Source of the DNA: Turbatrix aceti
Taxonomy: Eukaryota > Nematoda > Chromadorea > Rhabditida > Panagrolaimidae
NCBI GenBank assembly: GCA_963969345.1
Contig: OZ017767.1
Span: 2,170,001-2,234,000 of the forward strand
Direction: 5' to 3'
DNA: 64,000 bases
This document shows positions 1-10,545 of the stretch, in pieces. Under the pieces are notes generated by a model. That model was not told the origin of the DNA and made no database searches. It worked only from the letters and a program-made list of their open reading frames with translations. Position 1 is the first letter of the stretch, and every line of letters begins with the position of its first letter. The position numbers were made by a program, and so were the translations under genes.

Positions 1-2581
1 GAATATCACAAATCGAGCCCGAAGACTGTCTGTCGGGGCTCCGACAGAGAGGAAGGTCCTTCCCAAGGATCAGCCGAAGGTTGTGGCTTTTGGACTGACG
101 ACAAAGGTGGATGACACGATCAAGGTAAGTCAGGTGGATTTTGGGGGGAAAAATTGATTTTGGGTTTTTTTCAGGGCGTTCGACCACAACTGACGAGACC
201 GCTGGGCAGCACTGCAAAGGACGTCCAGGAACTCAAGAAACAGGTGAGTACCGGGTTTTGGAGAAAAAAAATCGAATTTCTGGTTTTTTGGAAAAAAATC
301 CTTTTGAAAATTCGAATTTTTTTTGGGTTTTTTGCATTCTCGACACGAAAATTCGGACTTTTTAGAAATACAGTCATTCAAAAAAAATTTTCTTAGGTAA
401 AAAGTTTTTTTTTATATTTTTTAATAAATATAAAAATTACATAATTTTACCGTTAAATTTTGTAAAAACCGATATTACAAAATTTTTGACGAAAAAAACG
501 TTCAAAAAAGCACCTTTTTTTGTATTAGTAAAAATCCGAACTTTCGTGTCAGGACCAGCGAATTCAATTTTTACGGTTCCTCAATTTTTTTTTTCAGTTC
601 GAAAACCAAGCCAAGACGATCTCCGACCTGAAGGACGAATTATCCAAGCTGCAAGCCCAGAACGAAGAATGCCGGGCGGAGTACTCGACCCTGCTCTACC
701 TCTGCGACAAGCAAGACGTACGAATCATGAAACTCGAAAGCGCCCTGCTCAAAGGATCCGGATCCGTCCTTGGTTCATCATCGAATTCCACCACCCCGGC
801 CATTTCCACTCGACGCCTCTCGCCACCCATTCAAACCCCCGGATCAAGCACGAATTTGCTCAATTTGGATTCAGAACGAGAAAAGGAAGTACCAGTATCG
901 AAGATCATGGAGGACCGAGTGTCGAGTCAGGAACACAGATGGAAGTCGAAGCCTCTCGACAGCATTGCACTGAAGAAGGGCGAAGATCGCATGCTGCCGA
1001 GTCAGAGGCTGTTGGCTGAGTTTGCGGAGAGGAGGAAACTCAACGCGACCATTGCTGAGGCGAATCCTACTGCTCATGCGTCGGATCAGGTTGGTTTTTT
1101 TTTTCGGTGAAAATTGATTTTTTTTTGGGTAAATTTACCAAAAAGTGTCATTATATTTAATTATGTTTTTTTTCTATTTTTTTGCTTGAAATTATTTTTT
1201 TGAAGTTCTTTTACCTAACTTTAGATTTTTTTGCTAATATATTGCTATTTTTTAAATTTTTACAAAAAATTGTATCTTTGACGATGTTACCAAAAAATTC
1301 GTATTTTTGATATTTTTTCTAAACTTTTCTATTTTTCCTAATAAAACTTTTGACGAATTTTTACCTGAATTTCGCCATTTTTACGGTGTTTTTTTTTTTA
1401 ATTTTTTTACCGTTTTTTTTATCAAAAAAATGCTTTTTTTTTTTTTAACTTTTTTTTACCAAAAACACAGTAAAATACGTTCTGCTGATAACTTTGTCGT
1501 GCAAGGGAAATGAAAACTCCAGAAACGCTATTTTCCACAAAAACGGTTATTTTTTCCCTAAAAAACCGGCAAAACACCCAAAAATGAATTTTTCCAGGGC
1601 ACAAACTCTCGGAACGCAAACAACGTTCTCACAACCCGTGATCTGAACGTTTCCCTCCCAACCAAGCCCACGACCACGTCTACGTCTGCAACGACCAACG
1701 CTATCGTCAAGCCCGAAGACCAGATCATTGACCTCATCCGGAAGGATCCAGACTTTCTTCAGCGAGTTGCCCAACTCGTTCGCCAGGATCAGTCTCAGAG
1801 AAGTCCATCAACGCCGATTGAGCATGCCGCCGATTTCGACCTGAGCCAACCGGCGAAACAAACGACGCCGAAGGCCCCTCGACCAAGCAGAACCCGGTCC
1901 GGTAGGTCAGCAGCTGGCGCGGACCTGAATCACAGCCATTACGCCGGGGGAAATGACACGTTCCGGGATCGAAGCTACCAACCCCCGCCGCAGCAACAGC
2001 CACGGCAACAGCACTATCCCGGTGCACAGACGATGCGTGAACGGGTGACCGTTCAGCGGGAGTACTGTATCTCGCCCGGCAGGGCAATGAGGGATCAACC
2101 GCTGAGCACGACCATTGAAAGCACTTTTCGGAGGAATAACGATCTTCGTGGGTTTTTTGACATTTTTTGGGGGTGAAAAGGGGGTTTTTTTGCAGGTGAG
2201 TACATCCATCCCCAGCAACAACCGGCGGCGCTCAACCACGGCCATCAGGGGAACTACAACAACTACCTGCCTCAGCCGAGGCCGGGGAACAACGCTCCGC
2301 AGGACCATCGACAACCCTCGACTCCTCGGATCGAAGAAGTCCACGACGAGGACTGGTCCGACGACGATCAACAACCCCAGCAGAATAATCGAATGCGTGC
2401 TGACAACCCTAAATCGGGTATCTTTGGTCGAAACAATGAATTCCAGGCTCCGGCAGCACGCAGACGAAATGTCGGGGAACAAAACTACAGGAAGAAAACT
2501 GTCGCCCCGGGAGTGGCATTTACCGAGATGCCGGATGCGTTCAACGATGAAAACGACTTTGAAACCACTGGATTCTACTAA
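1..2581 (+). CDS. 3' part of a coiled-coil / disordered protein gene (5' end outside window)
   Basis: Five exons fit in phase: <1-124, 175-243, 598-1089, 1598-2147 and 2196-2581, with GT donors, T-rich AG acceptors and a TAA stop. The third exon encodes a heptad-like coiled-coil stretch (ISDLKDELSKLQAQNEE). The fourth and fifth are low complexity: Ser/Thr/Pro, a PPPQQQPRQQ run, a QQPQQ run and an acidic DEDWSDDD patch, ending ETTGFY. No catalytic domain is visible. It could be a scaffold or cytoskeleton/centrosome-type protein, but I do not recognise the family. An AATAAA at about 2701 fits the 3' end. The next gene starts 600 bp downstream on the same strand. The first visible reading frame starts at base 2, so the gene runs off the left edge. 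Confidence 0.8.
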
Positions 2582-3177
2582 CCGCGCCGTGCTTTCACTA
2601 ACGACAGCGTCGACTAATTTGCTTTTGCTTTCGATTTTAACACTATGCATGGTTCATTATTTGGAAATTGATTTTTTGATGCCATTTTTTTTTGCTGGAG
2701 AATAAATTTTTTGAGTCGAGAAAAGTTTTGGGATTTTTGGAGCTGTTTTTTTCGGTTTTATACTGGTTTTTTGATTTTTTTGGTAAAATATAAAAATTGG
2801 GCCTAAAACTATGTTTTGTATTTTTTGAAGTTATTTTTTTCAGAAAAAGTTTTTGGCAATTTTTATTTCGCTTAGATTTTTTTTTAATTTTCGAGATTTT
2901 TTTTCGAAATTTTCGAATCGTCCCTAAAATTACATTTTTGTATTTTTCGATGCCATTTTTGGAAAATTTATTTTTTGAGTCTAAAATGTTTTTGAATTTC
3001 TAAAAACAGTTTTTTTTCGGTTCTGTATTGTTGTTTTGGAAAAACATGCAAATTGTGCTTCAAATCAATTTTTTTTACCATTCAAAATTTTATTTAGTTC
3101 AAATTTTTTTGCTATTTTTTCACCGAAAATATTCAAATTGGTACTAAAATGACGTCTTTTATTTTTAGGTTCTCGAA
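2582..3177. other. AT-rich spacer between two plus-strand genes
   Basis: It holds the 3' UTR of the upstream gene (AATAAA near 2701) and then T-rich intergenic DNA. A TTTTTAG acceptor-like site about 10 bp before the ATG at 3178 would fit spliced-leader addition to the helicase mRNA. No gene was seen. Confidence 0.6.
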
Positions 3178-5581
3178 ATGGCTTTCGCCAGTTTTGGACT
3201 TTCCTACAGTGGACCGAACATCAGAACCCTCGATTTCGATGACTTTGAGTTCGAAGACGACGATTTTGAGGACTCTGACGAGCCCGTAGCGCAGCCAAGT
3301 CACCTACGCTACCTGTACGTCGCCAACGACCTCGGCCTCACGATCATCCACGGCATGGCCGACATGAGCCGCGTCCTGTGCATGTACGGCCCCGAACGCG
3401 ACCTGCACTTTGCCTGGCTGTCCGACGCTTCCGCCGCCGCCGAACACGGTCTCTCGACGAAGATCGTCTTTTTCGACCCGAAACTCGTCGGTGCTCTCGC
3501 TCGAATGCGTTTTGTTGTCATGAAACCCGTCCAGAGAGCGCTGTTTTCCATTCTCGTGGTTTTTGCGGTGACCGAAATGACGACAGATGTCGTCGTCGAG
3601 GCTCCCACCGCTTCCGGCAAGACCCTGGCCTACGTCGCGCCGATTGTGCAGTACTGTAGCATCCAGCGTCACCTGGAACGCGTATCCGGGGCAGCAGCTG
3701 CCGAATGGAGGGGCCCGTTCGCGGTCATCGTCGTCCCGACCCACATCCTGGTCAAGAGGGTCTACCAGTTGCTCAAGGACATTGTCAGCTTCATGGCCAT
3801 CAAGGATGTCGTCCGCGTGGATTTTAAGTTCGGTGCCCTGAACTCCCTCCCGGGTCGTCAGATCAGGCCCTACGATATCGTCGTTCTGACGACCTCAAAA
3901 ATCGAGTTTGTGTTCGACGACGTTCGTCGGGTCACGGGACGCGATCTCGATCACCTGGAATTCCTCGTTGTGGATGAGTTTGACACGACTCTGGACCAGA
4001 ACATCATGGTCACCAAGAAACTCGTTTCTGTCGCCAAGGTGGGTATAAAATTATTTTTTTACTTTAACTGGGCCTAAAATCGAAAACGTTTTAATTTTTT
4101 TGTTTTTTTTTGGCAGAAATACAATTTTTTTAGATTTTTTACACAAAAATTGCTACTTTTTGAAATTTTTTTACGAAAATTTGTGTTTTGTAGATTTTTA
4201 CCAAAAAATCTTATTTTTTTATTATCACATAAAAATGTTTTTTTGAACGTTTCTTTACCTATTTTTTTTAATTTTACTTAAATTTTTTTATTAACGGTTT
4301 CTTTTTAAATTTTTTTTAAATCCTTTTTTACATTTTCTGCGCAAGATTCGTATTTGTAACGTTTTTACATAAAAAAATGTTTTTTTGCCTAAAAATTACT
4401 GTTTTTACCTACTTTGTAAAATTCGTTCCGGTGATCACTTTGTCGCGGAAGCAAAAAAATAACTGACAAAAAGTAGCATTGCAAAAAAAAATTTTCAGAA
4501 AAGACTGTTTTTCTCCGCAACATACGCGAACGGAATCATCCGAGCTTTCGTCGACCCGGAAAAGCCCATCTACATAGTCAAGACCGAAAACGAAAGAGTA
4601 GCCCGCGCGACGGAAATCAGCGCCACCGCCCGGCCTATCGGGGCCCTCGGCCAGGCGGACGTCACACACAGGATCGTGGAGGTCAAGTCGTGCCTCATGC
4701 CTTCTTTCTGCAAGCTCTGGATGCCCGAGCGCGACTACACCGTTCTCGACAAAGCCGTCCGGGATGGCGTCATCCTGGGACCCCTGGAACAACTCCTGCA
4801 GGTGCTCGGTGAACTCAGAGTCTACAACGATCCCTCGAAAAAGGTCCTCGTCTTTGTCAAGCGCCACGACGTCGGACTGACCATCGTCAAGTTCCTGAAC
4901 ATGAATGATTGCAAGGCGTTCTCTCTCACTAGGTTTGTTATTTTTTATTTTATTTTTTTAATAAAAAAAATTTTGAAATACAATTTTTTTTTATAAATTT
5001 TTTTTAAATAAAATTTTTTTTTATAAAATTTTTTTTTAATTAAAATTTTTTTTAATAAAAATTTTTTTTTGAAATACAATTTTTTTTAAATAAATTTTTT
5101 TTAATTAAAATTTTTTTTAATTAAAATTTTTTTTTCTAAAATTTTTTTTTAACAAAAAATATTATTGTTAGTTTTTCATGTTTTTTTTATTTAAAAAATT
5201 CACTCGCGACAACAAAAAAATTTTTTCAGCAAATTCAAGTCCCATGACCAGGACAAGATCCTGCAATGCTTCGAAAGAGGCGACTTCAACATCATAGTCG
5301 CCAGCGTTTTGATGGCCCGCGGCGTCGATTACCCCATCGATGTCGTCGTCAACTACGACCTCCCAGAAAGGTCCGAAGACTTTATCCATCGCTGCGGCAG
5401 AACGGGTCGACACGGCAACGGCGGAGCGATTTACACCTTCATCGACCCATCGAATCCCAGGGACTACTCACCTACTGTCATTCAGAGCATCCGGCAGGTT
5501 AGAAAATTGAAAAAAATTGATGTCGTTAAAAAAATTGTTTTTCAGATGCCGGGAGTGAACTTCCCGGATTTCAAGTCGTAG
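3178..5581 (+). CDS. divergent DEAD-box RNA helicase (DEFD variant)
   Basis: Four exons fit in phase: 3178-4038, 4499-4932, 5230-5497 and 5546-5581, giving 532 residues. Helicase motifs in order: I (PTASGKT, about residue 142), Ia-like (VVPTHILV), II (VVDEFD instead of DEAD), III (FFSAT), IV-like (KKVLVFVKRHD), V (ARGVDYP) and VI (HRCGRTGRHG). The protein should be an ATP-dependent RNA remodelling enzyme; motifs I, III and VI are intact, so it is probably active. The N-terminus is strongly acidic (a run of D/E near residues 20-37) and a Q motif is hard to see. The carboxy-terminal extension is short. Which DEAD-box subfamily it belongs to cannot be told by eye. The ATG is preceded by a close acceptor-like site. 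Confidence 0.9.
4936..5170. repeat. A/T homopolymer-rich intron sequence
   Basis: The third helicase intron is almost wholly short alternating runs of A and T, an extreme form of the T-rich introns seen all over this window. No coding or structural signal was seen in it. Confidence 0.7.
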
Positions 5582-5726
5582 GTCTCCAGTACTGTCTTTT
5601 TTTGACAAGTTTTGAATTTTTTTACATCCACCGTTTTTCTTTCTCTGTTGGCACGTTTTACGAGTTCACTCACCTACGCGGACTTTTGGTTTTTTGAAAG
5701 TCTTTGTTTTTATTTAAAGTTTCTGA

Positions 5727-6014
5727 CCAGTTGTTATTTATTGTTGTTTTGACGCTGTAAATTTGATTTTACACAACTATGAAAGAGGGAACGCATCAGA
5801 ATATGTTATGCCTATTTATCAAACAGTGTGCGAGAAAATCTATGGGCATTCGGTAGATACATTAAGAATCGAAACATGCATGCTCACGAATCCACCACTA
5901 GACATAAATCATTTAGATATTCTCTTGTTTGTTTTTAATTCCAATACATTGTCTTTTTTGATTGTTTTGTTAAATTCAAATACCCGAGAAACACTTGTAA
6001 AGAGTATCAAATAA
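5727..6014 (+). pseudogene. C-terminal remnant of a 7TM-like receptor
   Basis: The frame opens at 5727 with no credible ATG and ends at a TAA at 6014. Its last 25 codons (from FNSNTLSFLI to the end) are nearly the same as the end of the open frame at 7712-8317. They have the look of a receptor's last transmembrane helix plus a short basic tail. An ASEY-[VI]-[MV]-P-[IF]-Y segment is shared too. The upstream helices are missing. I read it as a decayed duplicate or a lone exon of the same family. Confidence 0.55.
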
Positions 6015-6213
6015 AGTGCCTTTGCATCCCAATAAACATTGTTTCTGTATCAATTGATTTTTTTCAACACAAGTTTTGTCATGGTAACCAAAAACATCTG
6101 CTCTTACCGCGCTCGCATTTTGTAAGCAGATATCATTATCGTTTGCGTGCACCAAAAAAGTAAAAAAAAACATTTTGCACGGCTAATATTCAGTCCTATT
6201 TGACATTTCGACA

Positions 6214-7458
6214 ATGATCAACTTCGATTCTTTCGGTGGAATTAACGTCACCTACCTACAAGGGTTTCATATGGATTATATGTTTTTGAGACGTCTGTAT
6301 GTTAATAATAATCGGCCTAGTTTATTGTTATTTTTCTACTTTTTTTTCTTTTGGGTGTATTCTAAGGTTTACAACGTTATCGCTTACGTTTTCGTCATTG
6401 GCTGCATTCTGAAGGCTATGACGTCCAAAAACAGTGCTTTCAGAAAACCATTGTTTGTGATATTGATATCGGCTTGTATTCCCAAGGCAATACTCGAAAC
6501 TTTACAAATAACAGCGAACTACACTTCATCTGATTACGGTGTATACTTCTGGTTGGATAACATCAGCAATACGGTAACGCCTTCTCTAATTGCGGTACTG
6601 AGTCTGGTTTTGTCATGTCACATGTTTGCAAGTAAATTATTAAATAAAATTAACCTTAATCTTGTTGCTGTTATCGGTTTTGTTTTAGGTATTGCTATGC
6701 GACGGAGTGTAAATAAGATATTCAATAAATGCACTACAGTCGGTTGGATCACCTTTATACTATTGTATCCGATTCTAGTATTGCTACCGATTGCTGATTA
6801 TATTGAATGCTATTACTTTTTAAAGGAATGCTTTTTATCCGCATTTTTGACTGAACGAAGTATTATAATTTACGCAACGGGCGCAATCAACATTTACACC
6901 ACAAACATAGCTACAGTATTTTGCTTACGCGCTCAAAATATCCATCGATCTCAACAAAATGCCGTTGGTGACATCCGAGTTTTAAAAAAAGCACGGATAT
7001 CAGAAAACGAACATTTACTCCCAACAACTGTGTTTTCGGTTTTATCACTGCTTTATTCGATACTTCATGTAGTGTCTTACTGCTATGGCGGGGAACTTTA
7101 TATGCTTAGTAAGTATGGATTTTTTGAGATATCAGTTCAAATGTTCCAAGAATTTTTACTGCTGACACCTCTACTTATGATTGTTGTTTCTAATTCGTGG
7201 AGACTTCAGTTGTTTCAGTCGTCTGGGTTAGCAGCGCTTTTTGCAAAGCTCAGCACGTATACTGTTCCATCAGTTTTTCTAACCTTCTTGAATAAAATTT
7301 CGGTGCGCTGGTTGTTATGTATTTTTTTTACTGCGCCTTTTGTTAAATGCTGGTGGCGCACTTCTGCGGAAATGGCGGGACTCGATGAAGGACTACACAA
7401 TGTTGACGAAGCCAATATAGCAACAAATCTTGATATTCCGGATATTCCGGTACAATGA
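6214..7458 (+). CDS. multi-pass membrane protein, possible 7TM chemoreceptor
   Basis: The open frame is 414 codons long and hydrophobic throughout, with at least seven candidate membrane segments and a soluble acidic tail (about residues 380-414). It reads through without interruption, but bases 6632-6688 (57 bp, GTAAAT...TTTTAG) look like an in-frame intron. Removing them leaves SCHMFAS-IAMRR, which resembles the end of a receptor's third helix and its cytoplasmic loop. A second in-frame intron at 6301-6366 is possible. The region is more AT-rich than the housekeeping genes nearby. The family was not identified; nematode chemoreceptors are the natural comparison. Confidence 0.6.
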   Translation: MINFDSFGGINVTYLQGFHMDYMFLRRLYVNNNRPSLLLFFYFFFFWVYSKVYNVIAYVFVIGCILKAMTSKNSAFRKPLFVILISACIPKAILETLQITANYTSSDYGVYFWLDNISNTVTPSLIAVLSLVLSCHMFASKLLNKINLNLVAVIGFVLGIAMRRSVNKIFNKCTTVGWITFILLYPILVLLPIADYIECYYFLKECFLSAFLTERSIIIYATGAINIYTTNIATVFCLRAQNIHRSQQNAVGDIRVLKKARISENEHLLPTTVFSVLSLLYSILHVVSYCYGGELYMLSKYGFFEISVQMFQEFLLLTPLLMIVVSNSWRLQLFQSSGLAALFAKLSTYTVPSVFLTFLNKISVRWLLCIFFTAPFVKCWWRTSAEMAGLDEGLHNVDEANIATNLDIPDIPVQ

Positions 7459-7711
7459 TTACTATGTGATGTAATATTTGCACTCAAGCGTTTCATAATA
7501 AATTTATATTTGTTTTTTTGGGTATTTTGAAATAAAGTGTGACTTTGAATTCCGGTGTTTTAGTCAGAAATATGGAACACATATTTTAGACCAAAACGTA
7601 TCTCCCCGACTAAAGCAAGATAAAGCGCCCAAACAAAAAAAGCTCCTGGATCTGCGACTGTCATGAACACCAAGCGGCCTTTCGAGTATCGGACGAAAAA
7701 GTTGTGCCTGA

Positions 7712-8317
7712 ATATCAAAAAAAAAAGAAAGCAAGTTTGTGTACGTCATCTACAGTATCCTATTGGTAATTTCAATCGCACTGACAGCAATCATGGGTGC
7801 ATACTGTGCGTGCATTTGTGTTGAATTGGAATGGTACATCATTGCGGATCTGCCCATATACAATTATTTGAAAAATATCTATTCAACATTTTTTCCTAAC
7901 CAAGAATATGCAGAATCAAATCTAATGCTTCTACACATCGTAACATTTGTCTACGTGTTAATTACTTTGGAACTCCAATTTAACATTACCTGGCGTTTGA
8001 AAAGTTTTAAGGATTTTTTTAAACCTATACCACTGTTTGTGGATAACCAACTACAACGCAAAAGCACGTGGTGCATCATTATCTACTGTTTTGTCCTGAT
8101 AGCATCGGAATATATTGTGCCCTTTTATAAAACCATTTGCATAACGTTATATGGACCATGGTCTCTTTCTAATATATGCATGAATTATCATAGTACCGCA
8201 GATAGTACCAATCACGTTGATCTCTTATCACATGTTTTTAATTCCAACACATTGTCATTCTTGATTGCTTTGTTAAATGGAAATACTCGAGAAACATTTT
8301 TGAAATGCATAAAATAA
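7712..8317 (+). pseudogene. 7TM-like receptor lacking its N-terminal half
   Basis: The frame is open from 7712 to the stop at 8315-8317 and has no convincing ATG. It holds about four hydrophobic helices, including the last TM segment (VFNSNTLSFLIALL) shared with 5727-6014. TM1 to TM3 are absent, and the frame upstream carries a stop at 7709. This is either a truncated gene or the last exon of a gene whose 5' exons I could not find between 7459 and 7711. Confidence 0.5.
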
Positions 8318-10545
8318 AATAAAAGTAGTTGCTTCTTATTGTTGTGCGAATGCTGAATCGTACATGTATGTATCATATTCGCGCCTGATTTTTTCAGAAT
8401 TTTTTTTATATTTAGAAAGCTTTCGTATGTACATACAGATTGTGAGTCACAATTTGTGACAAGTAAGCGGGTTTTTTCACCTGTCAGTTTAGAGCAAAGC
8501 AGGTGGTCTGCGCGCTTTTTTCATCTATAAGGAGGAAAGCACGACACAGCTAAAGCTATTTTCATAAATGTTTGGTGCCAGAATTGTATTTAGACACCTA
8601 TGGAGAAGGTCTAACGTTTTTGTGCATTAAAAAAACTTTTACGTGCCGTACCGTAATCCACTAAAAAAATTGTGCCTAAATAATAGTGCACCATTGGAAA
8701 CATTCTGGAGATTCGGCGTCAGAGAAGTCGTTCACCGAGCTCCAAACAATTCTCAGGAGCAGAGCCTATGACACTTCGCCAGAGCAGATCTTCAGCGGAC
8801 GCTCCAAGATTCCAACAAATCAGATGAAGCGTACATCCTTTTGTGCAGACAGTGAACAGAGCAGAGCAGAAACGCCAAAAAGCGACTGATATCAGAATCA
8901 CTGTCAGATCTGATATCAGGTTGAGTGTCGGTCAAGAGAATCGACAAAACAGGCAGAACACGCGACCGTGAGCAAGCGGAATTCCGGATTGCGGCGCTTC
9001 ATCAACGTCTTCGGTCTACGAAAGCCACACTGGACAAGCTGAAAGAAAAAGCCGAGAAAACAGCGTTCACGCTTGCGACGATCATACAGCATCCAGCAAC
9101 TTCGATGGCACACTAACCTCCTGTTCCGACTTTCTGCTCAACTCCTGCATCTGCCGAGACCTTTTCTTCGCCGCCGGAAGCAATCTACTCCCCGAGATCA
9201 CCGACCACTACTTTGATCGACCACAAAGCTTCGGAGGTGATGCCACACCGTTCCGATGCTCACTCACCCCTCTGCGGAATTACCATACTCTCCTCTTTGC
9301 GCATAAAAAGGTCTAAATCTAAATAAACGAACACTCCTAGTAGTGCTATCTCTTGACTCGTCAGTTTGCCTTTCGAACCATTAAGCCCACGTACAACAGG
9401 TGAAAATTATATCAGGACTCCAAAAACCGTACATACGTCTGTCAGTACGCCCGAATACAGTATAAAAGCCCAACAAATTCGGCATCCGAAGAGTGTTATC
9501 GAAACATAGTGAGCAGTCGGCTACATTCAGCTAAACAAGTAAATACGGAATCTCTTCGGAAAGGTAATTTTACCTGAGTAATACATATGACAATCTATAT
9601 TTTGACTGACATGGGTAAAGTAAGTACACCTGATGAAATCTTATGTGGATGGAGCTGATGCAAGAAAGTCTTAGAAGTACCTGCGCAGTGGCAATTGAAC
9701 TAAGAAAGGTAAACGAGAGTAACCACCATAAAAATGTACGCAAGGAATACCACGCGAAATTTAGAAGAATCTGCTGCCATACACCGCCGTACAATTACAA
9801 AGAAGGTAAAAGAAGTTTTACATAGAAAGCGCGTTAGAAAAGAGCGAGGTTTGAACAAGGCAGAGAGAAAGTAGTGGGACACTGATTAAGCAAGCTGCGC
9901 GTAGATTCAGTAGTCAGTCTAGATTACCACCAACCTCAGGCGCAGGAAAATAAACGACTTACGTTTTGACGAACAAGTCATTGCCGAACGTTTTCTGCCG
10001 ACGATCACTCAAGTTGCTGCCCTCGTGGCCACGCAACGAATGAAACGTCGCTGAACGAATGAAAGTGTGTCAGTCGATGATAACCGCCCTGAAAAACGAT
10101 CAAAGTAAACAACTGAAGGCCAAAAAACAAAAAAAAAGAACTCACCTCACAACCCCTTCTTCTTGAGCAGCGGCAACGAGTCGGACGGGGCAAGACCGAG
10201 AAAAGATGGCGACGTAAAAAATAATTGAACCAATCATTTTTGTCACGTCCCACCTTTTCTCTCCTTGCCGCCACCATCCGAGTCGCCGAAGCCGCTGACT
10301 GCTTCTACTGTTTTGTGTCCCTCGAAACAGACGCTGGTAATAGTGGTTTTAAATCACAACGGGTTAGGTTTTAAATCACAACCTGAAAAAAAATTGTCAT
10401 TAGCTTGATTTGAGTTTAACATTATTTTTTTACAAATTCTAAGAAAAAATTAAAATTTTATTTTAAAAATAAAATTTTTTCTTTGAGTTTGTATGATAAC
10501 ATGAAAATTTTTGAAAGATAACTTACGTTCACAAAAAAACACAGG
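8318..10545. other. gene-poor 2.2 kb; one possible promoter
   Basis: Short open frames at 8686-8889, 8925-9116, 9643-9825 and 10005-10277 show no domain and no consistent splice structure. A TATAAAA box at 9461-9467, about 100 bp before a GTAATT donor-like site near 9564, could mark the first non-coding exon of a plus-strand transcript. A GTTTTAAATCACAAC unit occurs twice near 10340-10380. I could not support a gene here. Confidence 0.5.

Noticed and set aside
3304..3744. Minus-strand frames opposite the helicase
   Set aside because: They lie wholly antisense to helicase motifs and have no recognisable product.
8686..9116. Two short plus-strand frames with charged, coiled-coil-like sequence
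   Set aside because: No splice structure, no match between them, and no domain; they could be transposon debris but nothing proves it.
10005..10277. Minus-strand frame of 90 codons with Cys/Arg-rich stretch
   Set aside because: No family, weak start, and no exon partner in phase.
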